From assembly GCA_964035015.1 (NCBI GenBank), contig OZ036005.1:15821625-15885624 (forward strand): a stretch of 64,000 bases of DNA. Direction: 5' to 3'. This DNA comes from Corallium rubrum (Eukaryota > Cnidaria > Anthozoa > Scleralcyonacea > Coralliidae). The position numbers were made by a program, and so were the translations under genes. Of this stretch, positions 10,091 to 23,029 are shown one piece after another. The stretch's first letter is position 1, and each line of letters begins with the position of its first letter. Under the pieces are notes generated by a model. That model had not been told where the DNA came from. It worked only from the letters and a program-made list of their open reading frames with translations, and did not search any database.

Positions 10091-10531
10091 ATAAGATGTA
10101 GGTAATTGAATATATTAGTTGGTACCCTGAGTGGGCAATTAAACCATTGTTAGTGGAGGGGGGTGGTTTGGAAACTCGGCAAAAGTCATCGTTCCATGCT
10201 TTTGTTCAATTTGTCTAATTTCACAGTCCCTGAACATACATGTATTGTATTTTCTGTATAATGAAGCAGTCATCCAATAGCAACGTTCGGGTTTAATAAG
10301 TGTAGTCCTTCATCGTCACGTGTTGTAAGTCCTTTGTTTGTTGTGTAGTCCTTCATTGTCACATGTCCATAGAATTCCCTTTCTTCAACCAATTGCCTAC
10401 TGGCCAACTAGAGAAAACTCTGCTTGACCATGGCTGGGATATGAACTCGCAACCTTTACTTCACTAGTCTGGTGCTCTACATCTGAGCTAATATTTGCCC
10501 AAATTTGTTTATTACAGTTTGTGGTATTAAT

Positions 10532-12464
10532 ATGAAAGCAAATCGGGCACAGTACAAGAGAAATTGGGCTGCTGCAACTAGAACTTTAAGCAATACTAAT
10601 GCTACCCAACCTGCCAATGATGACAATGATGGCTTTATTGAACTAAATTTTAACCTTACATTGCCAGAGAGTAATAATACTGAAAATGTTATAGAACAAC
10701 CCCAACCTAGAGCAAAACGTTTGCATGTGGAAAATGAGGTTGACTTGGATATGATGGAAAATGATGGCAGCTATTATTCTTCTGATTTTGATTCTGAAGA
10801 TGACAATTTAAATGATGATGGTCTTCAAGAGGGGTTAGGAAATTGGGCGAATAAGTACCTGATTAAGCAAAATGCACTGGATGGCCTGCTTGTTCTTCTA
10901 AAGCAGAATGGCCACCCAAATTTACCTGCTTCTGCACGTACGTTGTTACAAACGACAAGAAACATTACCATTCAGACAAAGTCAGGAATGGAGTATGTTT
11001 ATCTTCCTCTGGCTAGTGAATTGTTGAAGAATTTTAAGAAATATCCTCCAAGTGTAGTTGGTAAAACTGATTCACTTGAAATTTCTTTAAATGTTGATGG
11101 CCTTCCATTTTTTAAGAGTTCAAATAAAACTTTATGGCCAGTTTTGTGTGCAATTGTAAATGTAAAACCTGTAACTGTTTTTCCTGTTACTCTGACATAT
11201 GGTGCCTCCAAACCTACAGATTTGGAATTTTTGCAAGACATGGTCAGAGATTTAGGTAATCTTCTGCAGCAAGGTTTGCAACATGGGGACCGGGTTCTTC
11301 CAGTTTCTTTGAGATGCATTGTCTGTGATGCCCCAGCCAGAGCTCTTGTAAAAGGCACTAAGTTGTGCTCAGGCTATTTTGGGTGTGACAAGTGCTCACA
11401 AAAAGGCAGGTGGCTTGGCAGAGTGATATATCCTAATATTAAGGATGTTGAACTGCGTACTGATTTCACCTTCAGGGAGCAGGTTAATGAAGAGCATCAT
11501 CAACGTCCAAGTCCTTTTTGTGATTTACCTATTGATATGGTTAAGAAATTTCCTATTGACTACATGCACCAACTGTGTTTAGGAGTCATGAAGAAATTGA
11601 TCTTAATTTGGATAAGGGGAAACCGTGAAGTCAAACTTTCAGCTGGTCAGGTAGAGGAGATTAGTGTTAACTTGGTTGGTCTGAAACCATTTGTGCCAAG
11701 CACATTTGCACGTAAGCCAAGAGGTTTAGCAGAAATTGACAGGTGGAAGGCGACCGAGTACAGGCAGTTTCTTCTATACACAGGGAAGATTGTTCTTAGT
11801 GGTATTCTACAGCCTAAAATGTATGATCACTTCTTATGTCTCAGCATTGCTAGTTCCATCTTGGTCTGTCCTACCTTAGCTTTAGCTCATAGAAACTATG
11901 CAAAGCAATTGATGGAATACTTTGTTGAACAGGGTAAGATTCTCTATGGTGATGAGATTTTAGTTTATAATGTCCATAGTATGGTCCACTTGGCTGATGA
12001 GGTAGAAGAGTATGGAAGCTTGGACGCATGTAGTGCTTTTCCTTTTGAAAACTACATGCAAAAATTGAAACGATTAGTGCGATCTGGAAAGAATCCTATT
12101 GCACAGATTACAAAACGGTTGAGTGAATCTTCTGCAGTCACTCAACCAAGTTGCAATGTTAGTGCCATCTGTTTAAAGAAACCAGACAATGTTTTTATCT
12201 TAACTAATTCATCTTGCTGTGAAGTAGTTGATAAGGCTGGTGACTGTGATGAAAAAAGGAATGAACGATTTGTGTCGGATTTATGAGAGAACTGAAGCTC
12301 TGTTTATGAGCCCATGTGACTCTCGTCTAATTGGGGTACACGTGGCAAATCAACGCTGGACAAGCATGAAAGTTCTCTCACCACAGCTTTTGAACAGGAA
12401 AGCAATGAAGGTTGATCTTAGGCCAAGCAAAATTGTGTTTATGGCTCTGCTGCATACTGCTTAG
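10532..12464 (+). pseudogene. CACTA/EnSpm-like transposase (DUF4218-type), one frameshift
   Basis: The main frame runs from ATG 10532 to a stop at 12286, after a possible splice acceptor 'ttattacag' at 10517. Order: acidic Asn/Asp-rich N-terminus; 'KTLWPVLCAIVNVKPVTVFPV'-like strand block; Cys-rich 'GYFGCDKC.QKGRW' zinc-binding part; 'DYMHQLCLGVMKKLI'; 'KPRGLAEIDRWKATEYRQFLLYTG'; then 'VYNVHSMVHLADEVE..GSLDACSAFPFENYMQKLKR', the DUF4218-like block seen next to CACTA transposases. The expected C-terminal part continues in another frame (12228-12464), so a 1-nt shift occurred, probably in the A-run near 12250. Transposase identity is from family knowledge; the frameshift is seen. It precedes the DUF4806 gene on the same strand and may be its partner in one element. 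Confidence 0.65.
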
Positions 12465-13045
12465 CAGATAAGAGATTTTAAAGGTATTGTAAATGAGATA
12501 CTGTAGCTTGATGTTTCTGTTAAAGTTGGGTGGTATAACAATTTCAATAATAGTATTCGGTACACCAATAATAGTGCTACTGTACATGCCAATATATTGT
12601 TGCAAATTCCTGTTGTTATTTAATCTACACATTGACTCCCAATAACTAGAGTTTTGGAAGATTAACAAATGTTAAAGTTATTAGGAGTTTGAGGGTTGTC
12701 AAATCGCCTAAAATTATGAGAACAAATAATCATCATTGACTAATCATACAGCTCCTTTTTATTGAACATGTTTGGTCAATGTCCATTATTTTTATCTACT
12801 GTACATGTATATTTAATGCAATTTTTTGTGCAGATTTAATAGCTGGGTAACCAGTACCCGGTACAGTGTATGAATCGCTACTGACTATACCAGTACAGTA
12901 TGAACTAAATACATGTACCATATTGTGAATAACTAAAAATACTGATATACCACCCAGCTTTATTTTCTGCAACTTATACAGCAAAGTTGCATGTGATTAT
13001 AAGATAACATATTGTGTATTATTTACACAACTTTATTTACTTTAG
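12465..13045. other. Spacer between transposase and DUF4806 gene
   Basis: No coding signal. Contains short 'tagctgggta'/'acccagct' words near 12838 and 12953 and ends in a good splice acceptor ('tttatttactttag') directly before the ATG at 13046, so an upstream non-coding exon is possible. Confidence 0.4.
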
Positions 13046-16000
13046 ATGACTACCGGTAACTATGCTATAGTTGAATTCGTTGACGAGAAGGCAGTTGAGG
13101 TTGTTTCTGGTGATTGGATTGAGACCTGCGATGGGGTAGGTACTTCACAATTACTTAATGTGTATGAATATTGTGTACATATAATATTTGTCCATTGTTT
13201 TGCATGGTGATGAGTACAGTAATTATAAGTTTGTTTTTGTGGTAAAGCACCATATGTAATAATTATTGAGCGTGTTCCATCATTTTTTCAATCTAGTTTG
13301 CTTTATATTGAGCTTTCCTAGGGTCTGATAAGATAGGCGCATATGACAAAACTCATCCCAGAAAATTGAATACATCTGTAATAGCAGAGCTTACCACAAA
13401 GACAAATTTGTAATTGTGTTTTCTTAATTATAGTAATTAATGCAATCCAGTACACTCACTGCAGATGTAACATCTAGCCCAGACATTGCGTATTTCTTTC
13501 TTTCTTTTGAATGTTATTATTAAATGTTGTTTCAAGGTTATGTACAGCTACTGGCCACGTACAAATGCTGCTGGGAAGGTGAAAAGGGGTGAGATGCCAG
13601 ACAAAGAAAGCTGGAAGAGGTACAAAATCAGAGTGTTCTCATATGCAGGTAATTTTTCATACATGTACTGTATGTCATTCAATAATGTTTAAAACTTAAT
13701 AACATTTAAAACATCCTGTGAGTAGGCATGACACAATGACACAGTTCTCCTATGACCAGAACGAAGATTCATGACTAAAATATATACAGTATATGTATCA
13801 AACTGGCAAAAAACGTCTCATTAATTACTATTTTACGGATCTTACATGTTTTTGTGATGTGAAAGGGCACAATTCTGGAGTCATTGGGTTAACAAGCGTA
13901 TATACTTGTATACTGTATCTGTATTTACATGTATTTCTACTACCAATTGACAAACAAACTTGCTACATGTATTTTTACTAAAATTAATTTTGGCAGTTCA
14001 TCACTTTTTCACTTTGCTTTATCCAAAACACTGCCTGCGCAACACTCTTTTTACATTTTTATATTGTTTTACTCGTCTAGCCTGCATTAACCCATTGACA
14101 TCTGAGGCATGCATCTCCTTTTAGTTTGACAATACACAAAAATATTAAAACTAAAAAATGACTGTTTTCGGGCCCAGAATGACATTAAAGGAATCACAGT
14201 TTGACAAGTAAAATCAACTGGCGTTAAAGTGCACATGACATGAAAATTAAGTTAACTTTGTCTCATTTGAAAGAGCACTTACAGTAGAATGACAAAGTAA
14301 TATCTTTTGAAGTTTTTGGGGTTTCCTTACATTGTTTGTAAGATATTTAAGTTTGTTTCATACATGTATGTAAATGTCACATGTTGTGACTTACACATGC
14401 ATAGCGACTTATCAGAGAAGTTGTTTATCTTTGCTATTATCAAACCCAAACTGAATTGGAATGTGTGTTTCTTCGACAACATCAATTAAACATGTAGAAT
14501 TTGAAGTCCTTTTGTTTGATAATAGTAAAGATATGTAACCTTTTCCAATAAGTCATTATGCATAATTATGATGGTGTACGTCACAGCATGTAAGATTTAC
14601 ATATTAAACAAACTGGAATGTCTTAAAAATGAAGCAAGGAAACCAAAAACTGAAAAGTATGTTACTTTGTCATTTTAAGCATTCTTAAAACAATCTGGCT
14701 TTAGACTGAGTAAAAAAATAAAATGGCCATTTCTAGCCAGTAATTCAGTCATAAATTGTTTAGCAAATATTTCACTTCTTTTTTATAGCCAACTGTACTC
14801 GTGTAAATGTACAGGTACAGTACCTAATCAATTAATTGGATTTTGTATTATAATTCTTTTTGGATGTGTAGACACCTACAAAAAGGCTCAGAAGCTTTCC
14901 AGAAAGGCTCAGGAAACATCACATGTTGAATCAGAGTCAGATTCAGATAGTGCTCCAAGAAAGAGAACTAGAACTAACAGGAACAGTTATGTGGAATTAC
15001 CTGAGTGGAGTGATAGTAAGTTTTAAGTACTTTCACACCAAGGAGATTCATGGGGTTGTAGATCTTTTTAGTGATGACATTGGTTGACAAAAAATATTGC
15101 AGTGAATATAATTTCTGTCAATCAATCAATCACATTGCTAGATATAATATTTCATTTTGATATGTTTATCTTGGAAAAGATAACTAGTCAAAAACTGATA
15201 ATTAAGTCTTGAATTTTGGTTTGTATTTTCTCGTAACCATTTAACCCATTGTGTGCAGTGTGGGGGGTTTCTGACAAGTACAGAAATAGCAAAAAAAAAG
15301 TTCGATTGGACTGGAAGGTATTGTTTAAATAGTAATTGTAATTAATTTCCTGTTAAGGTTATGAGAGTGACCTCCAGACTCAAAAAAAGAAATCTGGTGT
15401 AATTAATTCACAGAAGTCTAGACCTGTTTCTTTGACACCATTAATGCCAGTTGCACCAACATTCCCCCTGCCAGCCACCACTGGGAACAATCTGTCACTG
15501 GATCAAAATCCAGGTTTCTTCATCTCGGAACCAAGACAAGAAAGTTATGGATCAGATGATGGGTTACTTCCAGGGGCTGCCGTGGTAGCTGCAGTGAACA
15601 GTGTATTAACACCAAATCCCAGCAGTAAGTATATAGAGAATAGTACATGGATGTGTGGAAATATTAAATTTATTCCGAGTGTTGACCAGGATATCTCACA
15701 AGCAAGCAAAGTGAATGGGTGAGATATCTGGCTAAACACGAGTCCTATTTCCACACAAAATAGAGCAGTAAACTTACTCTGTGTCCGGTGGTAGTCAACA
15801 CATGTCAGATTATCATAAATAATCACACGTGAGATTGTTTTTGTTAGTGGCGGAAACATAATTTAAAAACTCATTAATAATTCATGAGGAAAACTCAAAG
15901 GAAAATCATGACCGTGATGTGTCTCTATGATAGAGACATGCTCGCTATTTTCGATGAACTTTTTCTTCGATTTTGCGGCTCTGACAACTTCAATTTTCAA

Positions 16001-19000
16001 AATTGATTTCTATATGAGATTATTATATGGATAGTTTTTGAAGCCATTTAAATAACTTGCAGTACTGTAAGTGTATTATCAGATCTAAAACACTTGGCTA
16101 TTGCCTCGTGTTTTAAATCTGAAAAAACACTCCTGCTCGTTATTTAAATAGTACATACAGTAAAACACTCTATTTCATATAATAAAACAATTTCTCACTA
16201 GTAAATTAGTGAATGAAATCTTTGGAAACTATGCTATTTGGCTAATTTTATTTGTGTTTATTGCCTAGGGATGTTTGATAACCTAAATGCATGTAACAAT
16301 GGTAGCCGTTCATTTGGTATGTCATGTGGAGCTAGTTCCAGTTTAAGTCCAAGTTTTCAAAGACAGGACCAATGTGAAAGTAAGTTGAAAGGACAGTATT
16401 TTGATTGGACCAAATGTACATTGTATCAGATAAACTCTTAATGATTGCTTTCATACACGTTTTATTACATGTATCATGAATAACCTAACCTGTCAACTTC
16501 TATCAAGTGTAACAGGTTGTTATTCATCCATTTAAGATTTTTCATTGTAGAATTGTTTAAGTACTTCATGCAATCGGTGATCGCCTGTTATTTCGAGCCC
16601 TGCCTCCTCTATTGTATATCCCTGTTTAACTCGTTTCAAAGGGTAACCCTTGTAGAAGGGTTACCCCTCCATGTAAACAGGGCCAAAGTCAACCAACAAA
16701 TCAGAATGGTCCAAAATTATTGTGTGCACCTAGTGCCATCCCTCAAATGGAATGCCGGTTGTATGGTATTCTGTTGTTTTTATACTTTGTGTTCCATGTG
16801 ACTAAATTAATTCCTTCATCTTCTTCAACTACTAGGTCAGTGTAATAGCTTGAATAGCTCAAATAATGGAACGCCACCAGTATTTGCACCCAGGAATCCT
16901 ACCTCTCTTAGGCAGGAGCAACATGATAGTAAGTTGGTTGCATTACAGTACATCAGTTACATGTACACATTATTGTAAATTGGACCTAGTTGGTTGGATT
17001 TGATTACATTTACAACTGTTATCAATTACACCAAGTTGTAAGGGAAAGTTGTACGATAAGTCATAATCTGGTAACTGTAACGCACTATCCAACACATGAA
17101 TTTGCTTTGTACACTTGTTTTGATATTGATTTATCTGTTGGATATGGTGTGTCCAGCATACAGTTACTAGTAATGGATATCATGACTTACCCAGCTGATG
17201 ATTATCCTGCGGATAAGTCATCTGGGCTTCATAGAACCTGTCCCTGCCCCTCTTATTTTGCCTGCATCTATTACATTGCTTCTTACACTGTACATGTCTT
17301 TCTTATAGACTTTCAAAGATGTGTTCTAACAAAACTCGACACAGTTATCCAAAAGCAAGATGAAGCTTTGTCGATTTTGCGGGTGTTGTTAAGTGTAACA
17401 AGAGGGACTAGTGGTAATGACATGCTTGAGGACGTGCTTCCCAATCCAATTGACTGTGTTGTAGACCTAGAGACATTGTCTGCTCGTCTTAACGAAGAAG
17501 ATTTTGTGAAAACAATGGTATGTATATACCTGTTTTGAATTGTGAGTGAGTTTTGTAAGTTTTTCTGCAATGCTATCCTATCCGTGCATTGAATAATAGG
17601 ATTGTGTGGGGATACATGTGAATTAGGGAACATCTGGGATATGTACTTGTACATTTTTCCAGGACTGCCATGAAAATATTGGCATAGGTAGGGGCCATGG
17701 GGGAGCCCATGACTGTGCCATGTATTTGTAGGTAGTAGTCATTGTTGAAGGAGAAAAAGTTATTGTTCAGAATAAGTGAGAGCATGTTGGTGATGTGGTT
17801 TATGTTGATGTCAGTTGTAGGATTGTGTTCTGTAAGCATATCAATGTCTATTTTTGGTTATGGCATTTTTAGTGCCTCAAGTCCATGCCCAGCCTCAATC
17901 AGGGTTCGTACAAAACTTGAAAGTCCTTGAATTTGAAAACAAAAATTCAAGGCCTTGAATTTATAAAGATTAAGTGCTTGAAAATCTTTGAATCCTTCTT
18001 CTTATAAATTTTGTGACTTTTTCCGAAATTTTTCAGCATGTGCGAATTCACTTCTTCATTAAAGTAGCAATTTTAACAGTTTTTCGGGACATTTTACTTC
18101 TTTCTAAAGCCTTCTTTTCAGCCAATTGGTCCTCGAATTTTCTAATATGTACAGTACCGCTCGCGTATATCTTAACACATGACACGCGTATCATACGCGT
18201 ATCTTACGCAAAAATGTGTTAAGATATACGTGAGCGGTACTGTACATGGCCTTGAAAAGGCCTTGAATTTCACTCTTCCTGACATGTACAAGCCCTGCTC
18301 AATTAAATTAATTAAATTTTTATTGTTAGTTTTGTGGACCTGTTCATATAAATATACGTGTATGTTTTTTTTTTGTCACCTTTCCTCTATATTATACCAG
18401 CTCACTTTTTATTTGTGTTTTACATTTGTAGTTACAGTTCTTGGTTGCTCTGTGTGGCCACAGTTGCGCTGTTAGTACCAGACGAATTCTGGCAAAACTT
18501 GGCACGAATAAGCTTTGGTCCCTTTATAGTTTGAAAGGAAGGAAATCAAAACTGTCTTTCAAAGACCTTTCTATCTGCAGAATAGTAATTAGTAAGTATA
18601 TCATTCTTTCATCCATTACACTGCATGAAATGGAAGTATAATACAGCAATATGCTAAAGAATGTTTACTATCTCGTCTTAGTTTCTGCCGAATAAGTTAC
18701 ATTATAAAGGTCGATCTATACGATTTGTTGTATACGATTGTCATCTTGGTGAATGTAATATCAAACTGTACAACAGCACTGTACAAACGTTTTCAACAGT
18801 CGCCATCGAATCATAAACAAGAACTGTGACACGTACAACGACATGCCAAAACAATCGGATGCGACCATGTGTGTATACAGTTTTGCTGGTTAAATAATTT
18901 TTAAAAAATCTTGTTTTTTTGTTAACTTTTAGAGGCATGCCTTCGGGTTCACAAGAAGGCAAACGAAGTTGACGTTGAGGAGCAAATTGCAGAATTCCTG

Positions 19001-20100
19001 AAACATGCCCCACACAAACCAGGTGGTTCAAGATACAAGGTACTGCATATATACTCCATGGCAAGTTGCTATTTCTTTACAATTATAATAAAAGTAGAGT
19101 GCTGCGTAGGAAGTGTGTATGATGTAATAGTTCAAATACGAGACGGAGGACTTTACCGGGATTTCAAAGTCCGAGTGCCTATGGATCGTTTTCACTCACG
19201 TGATCGGTGGCCCCATTGGGGTGGTGAAACAATATGAAATATTTGAATAAGAAAGAGCTAATTCCCATACCGTACACCAATATGGCCGCCATTTCATTGT
19301 TTTGGTACACCAATATGGCCGCCGTGACGTCAGATGAAAACGATCTATTGAAAATGCGAGCCGAAGGCGAGCATTTTTAATGCACGAGGGCTTTGAAATC
19401 CCGGTAAAGTCCGACGTCGAGTATTTGAACTGACTTCTCAAACATAATAATTTACATATTTTTTATATATTTTTACATATTTTTTATATATTTATTATAT
19501 TTTTTAAACATAGTAATTTACAAAGTCCTAGGCCTTTGAAATATTTCAAAACGTCATCACGTGATCAGCTAGATGGATCTTCCTCCGGTTTCAAAACACT
19601 AATTAAACATTAATTTATTTTGTTTTTGGTTCATGAATTATTAATGATTTGAGAAATAGCAAATAAAAGGTTGTGAACCCCGATGTTATAAGGGATGAAA
19701 TGCTGACGTTTCAAGCGGAGCCCTTCATCAGAGTAAAACGTGATGAAATGAAAATAGACGATGGCTTATATATGCCAGAAGCGCCATATAAGCCCGAATT
19801 TATTTTCATTTCACGTTTTACTATGACGAATGTCTCCGCTCGAATCGTTAGTACTTTGTTCCTCAGAATGTCGGCTGTTTACAACTTTTTCGCCTTTCTT
19901 TGACATAGCAAATTACATTGTTCGTTGCCTGTCAGATATGTAGTGCAAATTATGTTAAATTGTTTATATTTTATTTTTGAAGTGATTTGGTGTCACCTGG
20001 CCCAAGTATGGCAATATATGTGTGTGGTTTTTAAATATTTTTCTTTGATTTTCGTTTTTAGGACCGTGAAACTCTAAGTGGACAATCAACCCAGGAATAA
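13046..20100 (+). CDS. Ten-exon DUF4806-like gene, intact (443 aa)
   Basis: Exons I could place, all with GT..AG borders and compatible phases: 13046-13135, 13537-13648, 14872-15015, 15358-15624, 16269-16379, 16836-16928, 17309-17517, 18432-18591, 18933-19039, 20062-20100. They total 1332 nt, ending in TAA. The N-terminus reads 'YAIVEFVDEKAVEVVSGDWI', then 'SYWPRT', 'SWKRYKIRVFSYA' and 'YKKAQK', the usual start of DUF4806 proteins. A Ser/Arg/Lys-rich and Pro/Asn-rich linker follows (exons 3-6). Exons 7-9 encode the DUF4806 domain: 'LTKLDTVIQKQDEALSILR', 'DMLEDVLPNPID', 'FLVALCGH', 'STRRILAKLGTNKLWS'. Function unknown. A decayed copy lies at 1573-2406, so the gene is multicopy and probably transposon-borne. 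Introns contain MITEs and a Penelope fragment. Confidence 0.75.
14270..14690. repeat. Fold-back repeat inside intron 2
   Basis: The word 'aaccaaaaactgaaaagtat..tactttgtcatttt' (about 14640-14680) recurs inverted near 14285-14325, giving two ~200-bp arms around a short centre near 14488. A diverged copy of the right half lies at about 62093-62310. It is a dispersed MITE or fold-back family without coding capacity. Confidence 0.6.
17573..17839 (-). pseudogene. Penelope-like reverse transcriptase fragment
   Basis: The translation contains 'YYLQIHGTVMGSPMAPTYANIFM', the hallmark RT block of Penelope-like elements (usually GTAMG...AP.YAN.FM). Only about 60 recognisable residues remain. It lies in intron 7 of the DUF4806 gene, opposite to it. 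A 5'-truncated relative with its endonuclease is at 27785-28948. Confidence 0.65.
18152..18242. mobile_element. 91-bp mariner-type MITE
   Basis: The ends are CAGTACCGCTC...GAGCGGTACTG, with about 28-bp inverted repeats, flanked by TA on both sides (18150-18151 and 18243-18244). CAGT ends and a TA duplication are typical of Tc1/mariner-derived MITEs. It sits in intron 7 of the DUF4806 gene. Confidence 0.7.
19702..19731 (-). ncRNA. Hammerhead-like core, degenerate
   Basis: The minus strand reads CUGAUGA, a short weak helix II, GAAAC then GUC, which is the hammerhead core with a minimal helix III. Helix I on either side pairs poorly (about 2 bp), so activity is doubtful. It resembles truncated hammerheads scattered by retroelements. 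A similar relic is at 63122-63150. Confidence 0.35.
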
Positions 20101-20373
20101 GGGGGATTGCAACTTTTTTTGTGCGTTCTTTGGATGTCCCGTTGTAGTGCTTGTGCAAGCCGCAGACCAACTGCAATTTTTACCGTGTTCTGGTGAAACG
20201 ATGGTTTTACAAGTTGCATCACCCATTGAAATCGCTCACTGTCCGCCTCAATTTTGAACACATCAGGATTCAAAAAATTACTGAAAAAATTACATTAAAA
20301 CGAACTGTTTTAGATACAGTAGAAAACAGGCAGTGCTGTGATCAGTGTGTACAGTGTATACGTACCTTTTCAA

Positions 20374-20413
<40 letters not shown>

Positions 20414-20949
20414 GTTTTACTGTTAAAATTAAATGTTATGTTTTTGTATTGACCTTGTGTACGATGGCTTACATAAAATTACCTGGTAATTAAATTTCTT
20501 ACCGATGTTTTAAAGATTGTTGTCTGTTCAAAAGTTCCAGGCGCCAGCTACCTCTCGTGAAAAGATGCGTGCGTAATGTGCATGATGATTCACTCGTATT
20601 CTGAGTGATCCCTATTCCCAGATTGTAAACGTTCTTGTGCTTTTCTATGAATTTGACATCGAAAAATGAAACGATTGTATTTTTCTTCAATATTTTACTT
20701 TCTTTTAAATATAAATGGTGAAGACCACTAATTCGTAAACATTTTCTTTTCTACAAATAAATTTCCAACGCAACCCAGGTCATAAGTCGGACATAGCTTG
20801 ACGCTGTTGGGCTTCAAAGTTTGTTAAATCATGAACAGTAACATTGTTAGTTACGTTCAAAAACATTTAAGCCAGAGTTGTGCCATTCTCTCTAATTTTT
20901 TTTTCTTTTCTAACGCCGTTTATAATTTTCGTGAGCTTTATATAGTTAT
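20101..20949. other. 3' flank of the DUF4806 gene with (TA)n
   Basis: A (TA)n microsatellite occupies about 20375-20410. No gene is supported; a 63-codon minus ORF at 20499-20690 is not convincing. Confidence 0.4.
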
Positions 20950-21131
20950 TTCTGAACGTTATACGAACGTTGTAGGAACGTTAAATTGAAACGTTATTCC
21001 CAACGTTATTTCGACGTTCGTGGGAGTCCACAAAAAAACGTTGCCACAACTTTGTATCACAACGTTCCGGGGACGTTCGGCCAACGTTCTGACAACGTTG
21101 TCACAACGTGATTGTGCTAGCTGGGTACTTT
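20950..21131 (+). repeat. AACGTT-rich block, second copy
   Basis: Homologous in order and orientation to 9060-9206: 'tctgaacgttat', 'gggagtccacaa', 'cggccaacgttctgacaacgttgtcacaacg', ending 'gtgctagctggg'. The two copies bracket the transposase and the DUF4806 gene. Confidence 0.6.
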
Positions 21132-21339
21132 ATATCATACCATTAATTGCTATTTTGGTAGTGGTATGATATAATGTGTAGATAAGCAGTTAACATTATA
21201 TCAAACCATGAGTTGCCATTTTAGTCATGATATAATGCAAATTGTGCTTTAATATTATGTTGCATGAGTTAATATTTTTCTATGCACTTGCTGTGTGGTC
21301 CTGTGCTTTAAAATTATGTTACATGAAAGCTAACACACA

Positions 21340-22495
21340 ACGTTGTCACAACGTTGCTAGAAAGTTGTAGTTTGGTTAGGTCTGACCTAAATAATTGGCA
21401 TTGTCGTAACGTTTTAGCGACGTTGTGGCGACATTGAAATAGAACGTTATATTGCGACACTGTCACAACGTTGTGGCAACGTGAAACCAACGTAGCAATA
21501 CAACGTTATATCATGACGTTCGTGCAACGTTGTGGCAACGTTCTACCGACATTGTAATACAACGTTATATCCTGACGTTCATACGACGTTGTTGCAACGT
21601 TATAACAACATTGAAACACAACGTTCCTGACGTTCGTACAACGTGGAAACGTTCTACCAATGTAGCAATACAACGTTATATTCTGACGTTTGTTTAACGT
21701 TGTGGAAACGTAGTTTTAACATCGATGGGAATGACGTAATCGTATTCAGATTTATCAAAACATCGTGGTGGCAACAACACAAGCGATATAGCAATGCTGT
21801 GTTAGTTACTCTCGCCATGCATGAGTTTCGCCAACGTTTGAGTAGGATAAGTTTTTAACTCTACGATATCTGAACTTCGCAATAATACGGTATTTTATTA
21901 ATCTTTTGAATTTAACAATTAAGCTCCATATGTCTTGACCGCTGTTCGTATATGAGGTATATCAATTTTCGTTTATCGATTGTTCTTCTGTACTTGTTTC
22001 ATGTGTGTTTGGAGTACAAGGTAAGCTCGTTTTCGCGAACACATGATTTGATATAAGTGCTGTATTTCCTGTATTTCTTCCCTTGCGATCGAGTCGCGAA
22101 CGAACAGGCAAAATCAATAATAGTAATGGCATGTTCAGTTGTTAAAGGTTGATGACTAAAACTAAGCAAATTCATTAATCATACAATTAGGTATTTATGC
22201 TATATGTAATAATATAATATAAAATTGAAGAGGGGCTACATTAAGAACGCAAATTCAGTCAATATAAAAGCATCTGTGAAAACGTTGTCGAAAGGTCTGT
22301 TTAACGTTGTCACAATGTTGCTGATAAAACGTTGTCAGAACGTTGTCAAAACGTCGCTATTTCGTAATTTATAACGTTGTCACAACGTTGCCTGCTGTCT
22401 ACAAATTTTCGTTGCCACAACGTTAACACGCAACGTTTTCACAACGAAAGTCTAACGTTGTGACAACGTTGTCACAACGTAAATTTGTTAGCTGG
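21340..22495. repeat. Two arrays of AACGTTGTCACAACGTT-like words
   Basis: Dense imperfect palindromic words built on AACGTT and 'gttgtcacaacgtt' occur at about 21340-21715 and 22275-22495; the second ends in 'tttgttagctggg'. Spacing is irregular. Such arrays resemble subterminal transposase-binding repeats of CACTA-like transposons. The 21716-22274 gap between them holds no supported gene. Confidence 0.55.
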
Positions 22496-22864
22496 GAATA
22501 AAGACGGCAATTTCATTATTTGAAAGCATGGCCGCTGTGTAGGTCATGGTTTCATATAAACACCCTTGACAATGTGACAATGTTCCGTTATATCAAATCA
22601 TGACTAAATGAAAAGTCATGGTTTGATATAATGCAATTTGATGCACCATCATGCATCTGTCCAACAAATTAAGCCAATATCCGGTTTAAGGAGACCGAGA
22701 ACTAACGGCCAAAGCGCGCCAAGCGCTTTCCCTTCGAATCCTTCAATCCAGCTTTCGTTTTTTTGAATTCTGTTCTCCTCAAACTTAACGCGTGTCAATT
22801 AATCGTTTTAATTTCTCCATTTCTCACGAAATGTTAGAGAGTGCTCAATACCATATAGATAGAG

Positions 22865-22867
<3 letters not shown>

Positions 22868-22910
<43 letters not shown>
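22868..22910. repeat. (TA)n microsatellite
   Basis: About 21 uninterrupted TA units directly abut the left arm of the palindrome at 22911. Confidence 0.9.
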
Positions 22911-22917
<7 letters not shown>

Positions 22918-23022
22918 GAAGTATAGTTACCTTAAAGTCTTCGCTACCAGAGGTTTCACCCTAAACGGGATCATCAGAGTGTGAAACCTCTGGTAGCGAA
23001 GACTTTAAGGTAACTATACTTC

Positions 23023-23029
<7 letters not shown>
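22911..23029. repeat. 49-bp-arm palindrome between two (TA)n tracts
   Basis: Arms 22911-22959 and 22981-23029 are perfect inverted copies separated by 21 bp. On the minus strand the centre reads CUGAUGA, 'UCCCGUUUAGGGU', GAAACC, 'UCU', GGUA, which has the strands of a hammerhead catalytic core, but the sequence just before CUGAUGA does not pair with that after GUA. Penelope-like elements commonly carry hammerheads and (TA)n, so this may be an inverted end of one. Confidence 0.65.

Noticed and set aside
20499..20690. 63-codon minus ORF with a possible GIY-YIG-like tail
   Set aside because: Too short and too weakly similar to the Penelope endonuclease at 27785-28948 to support.
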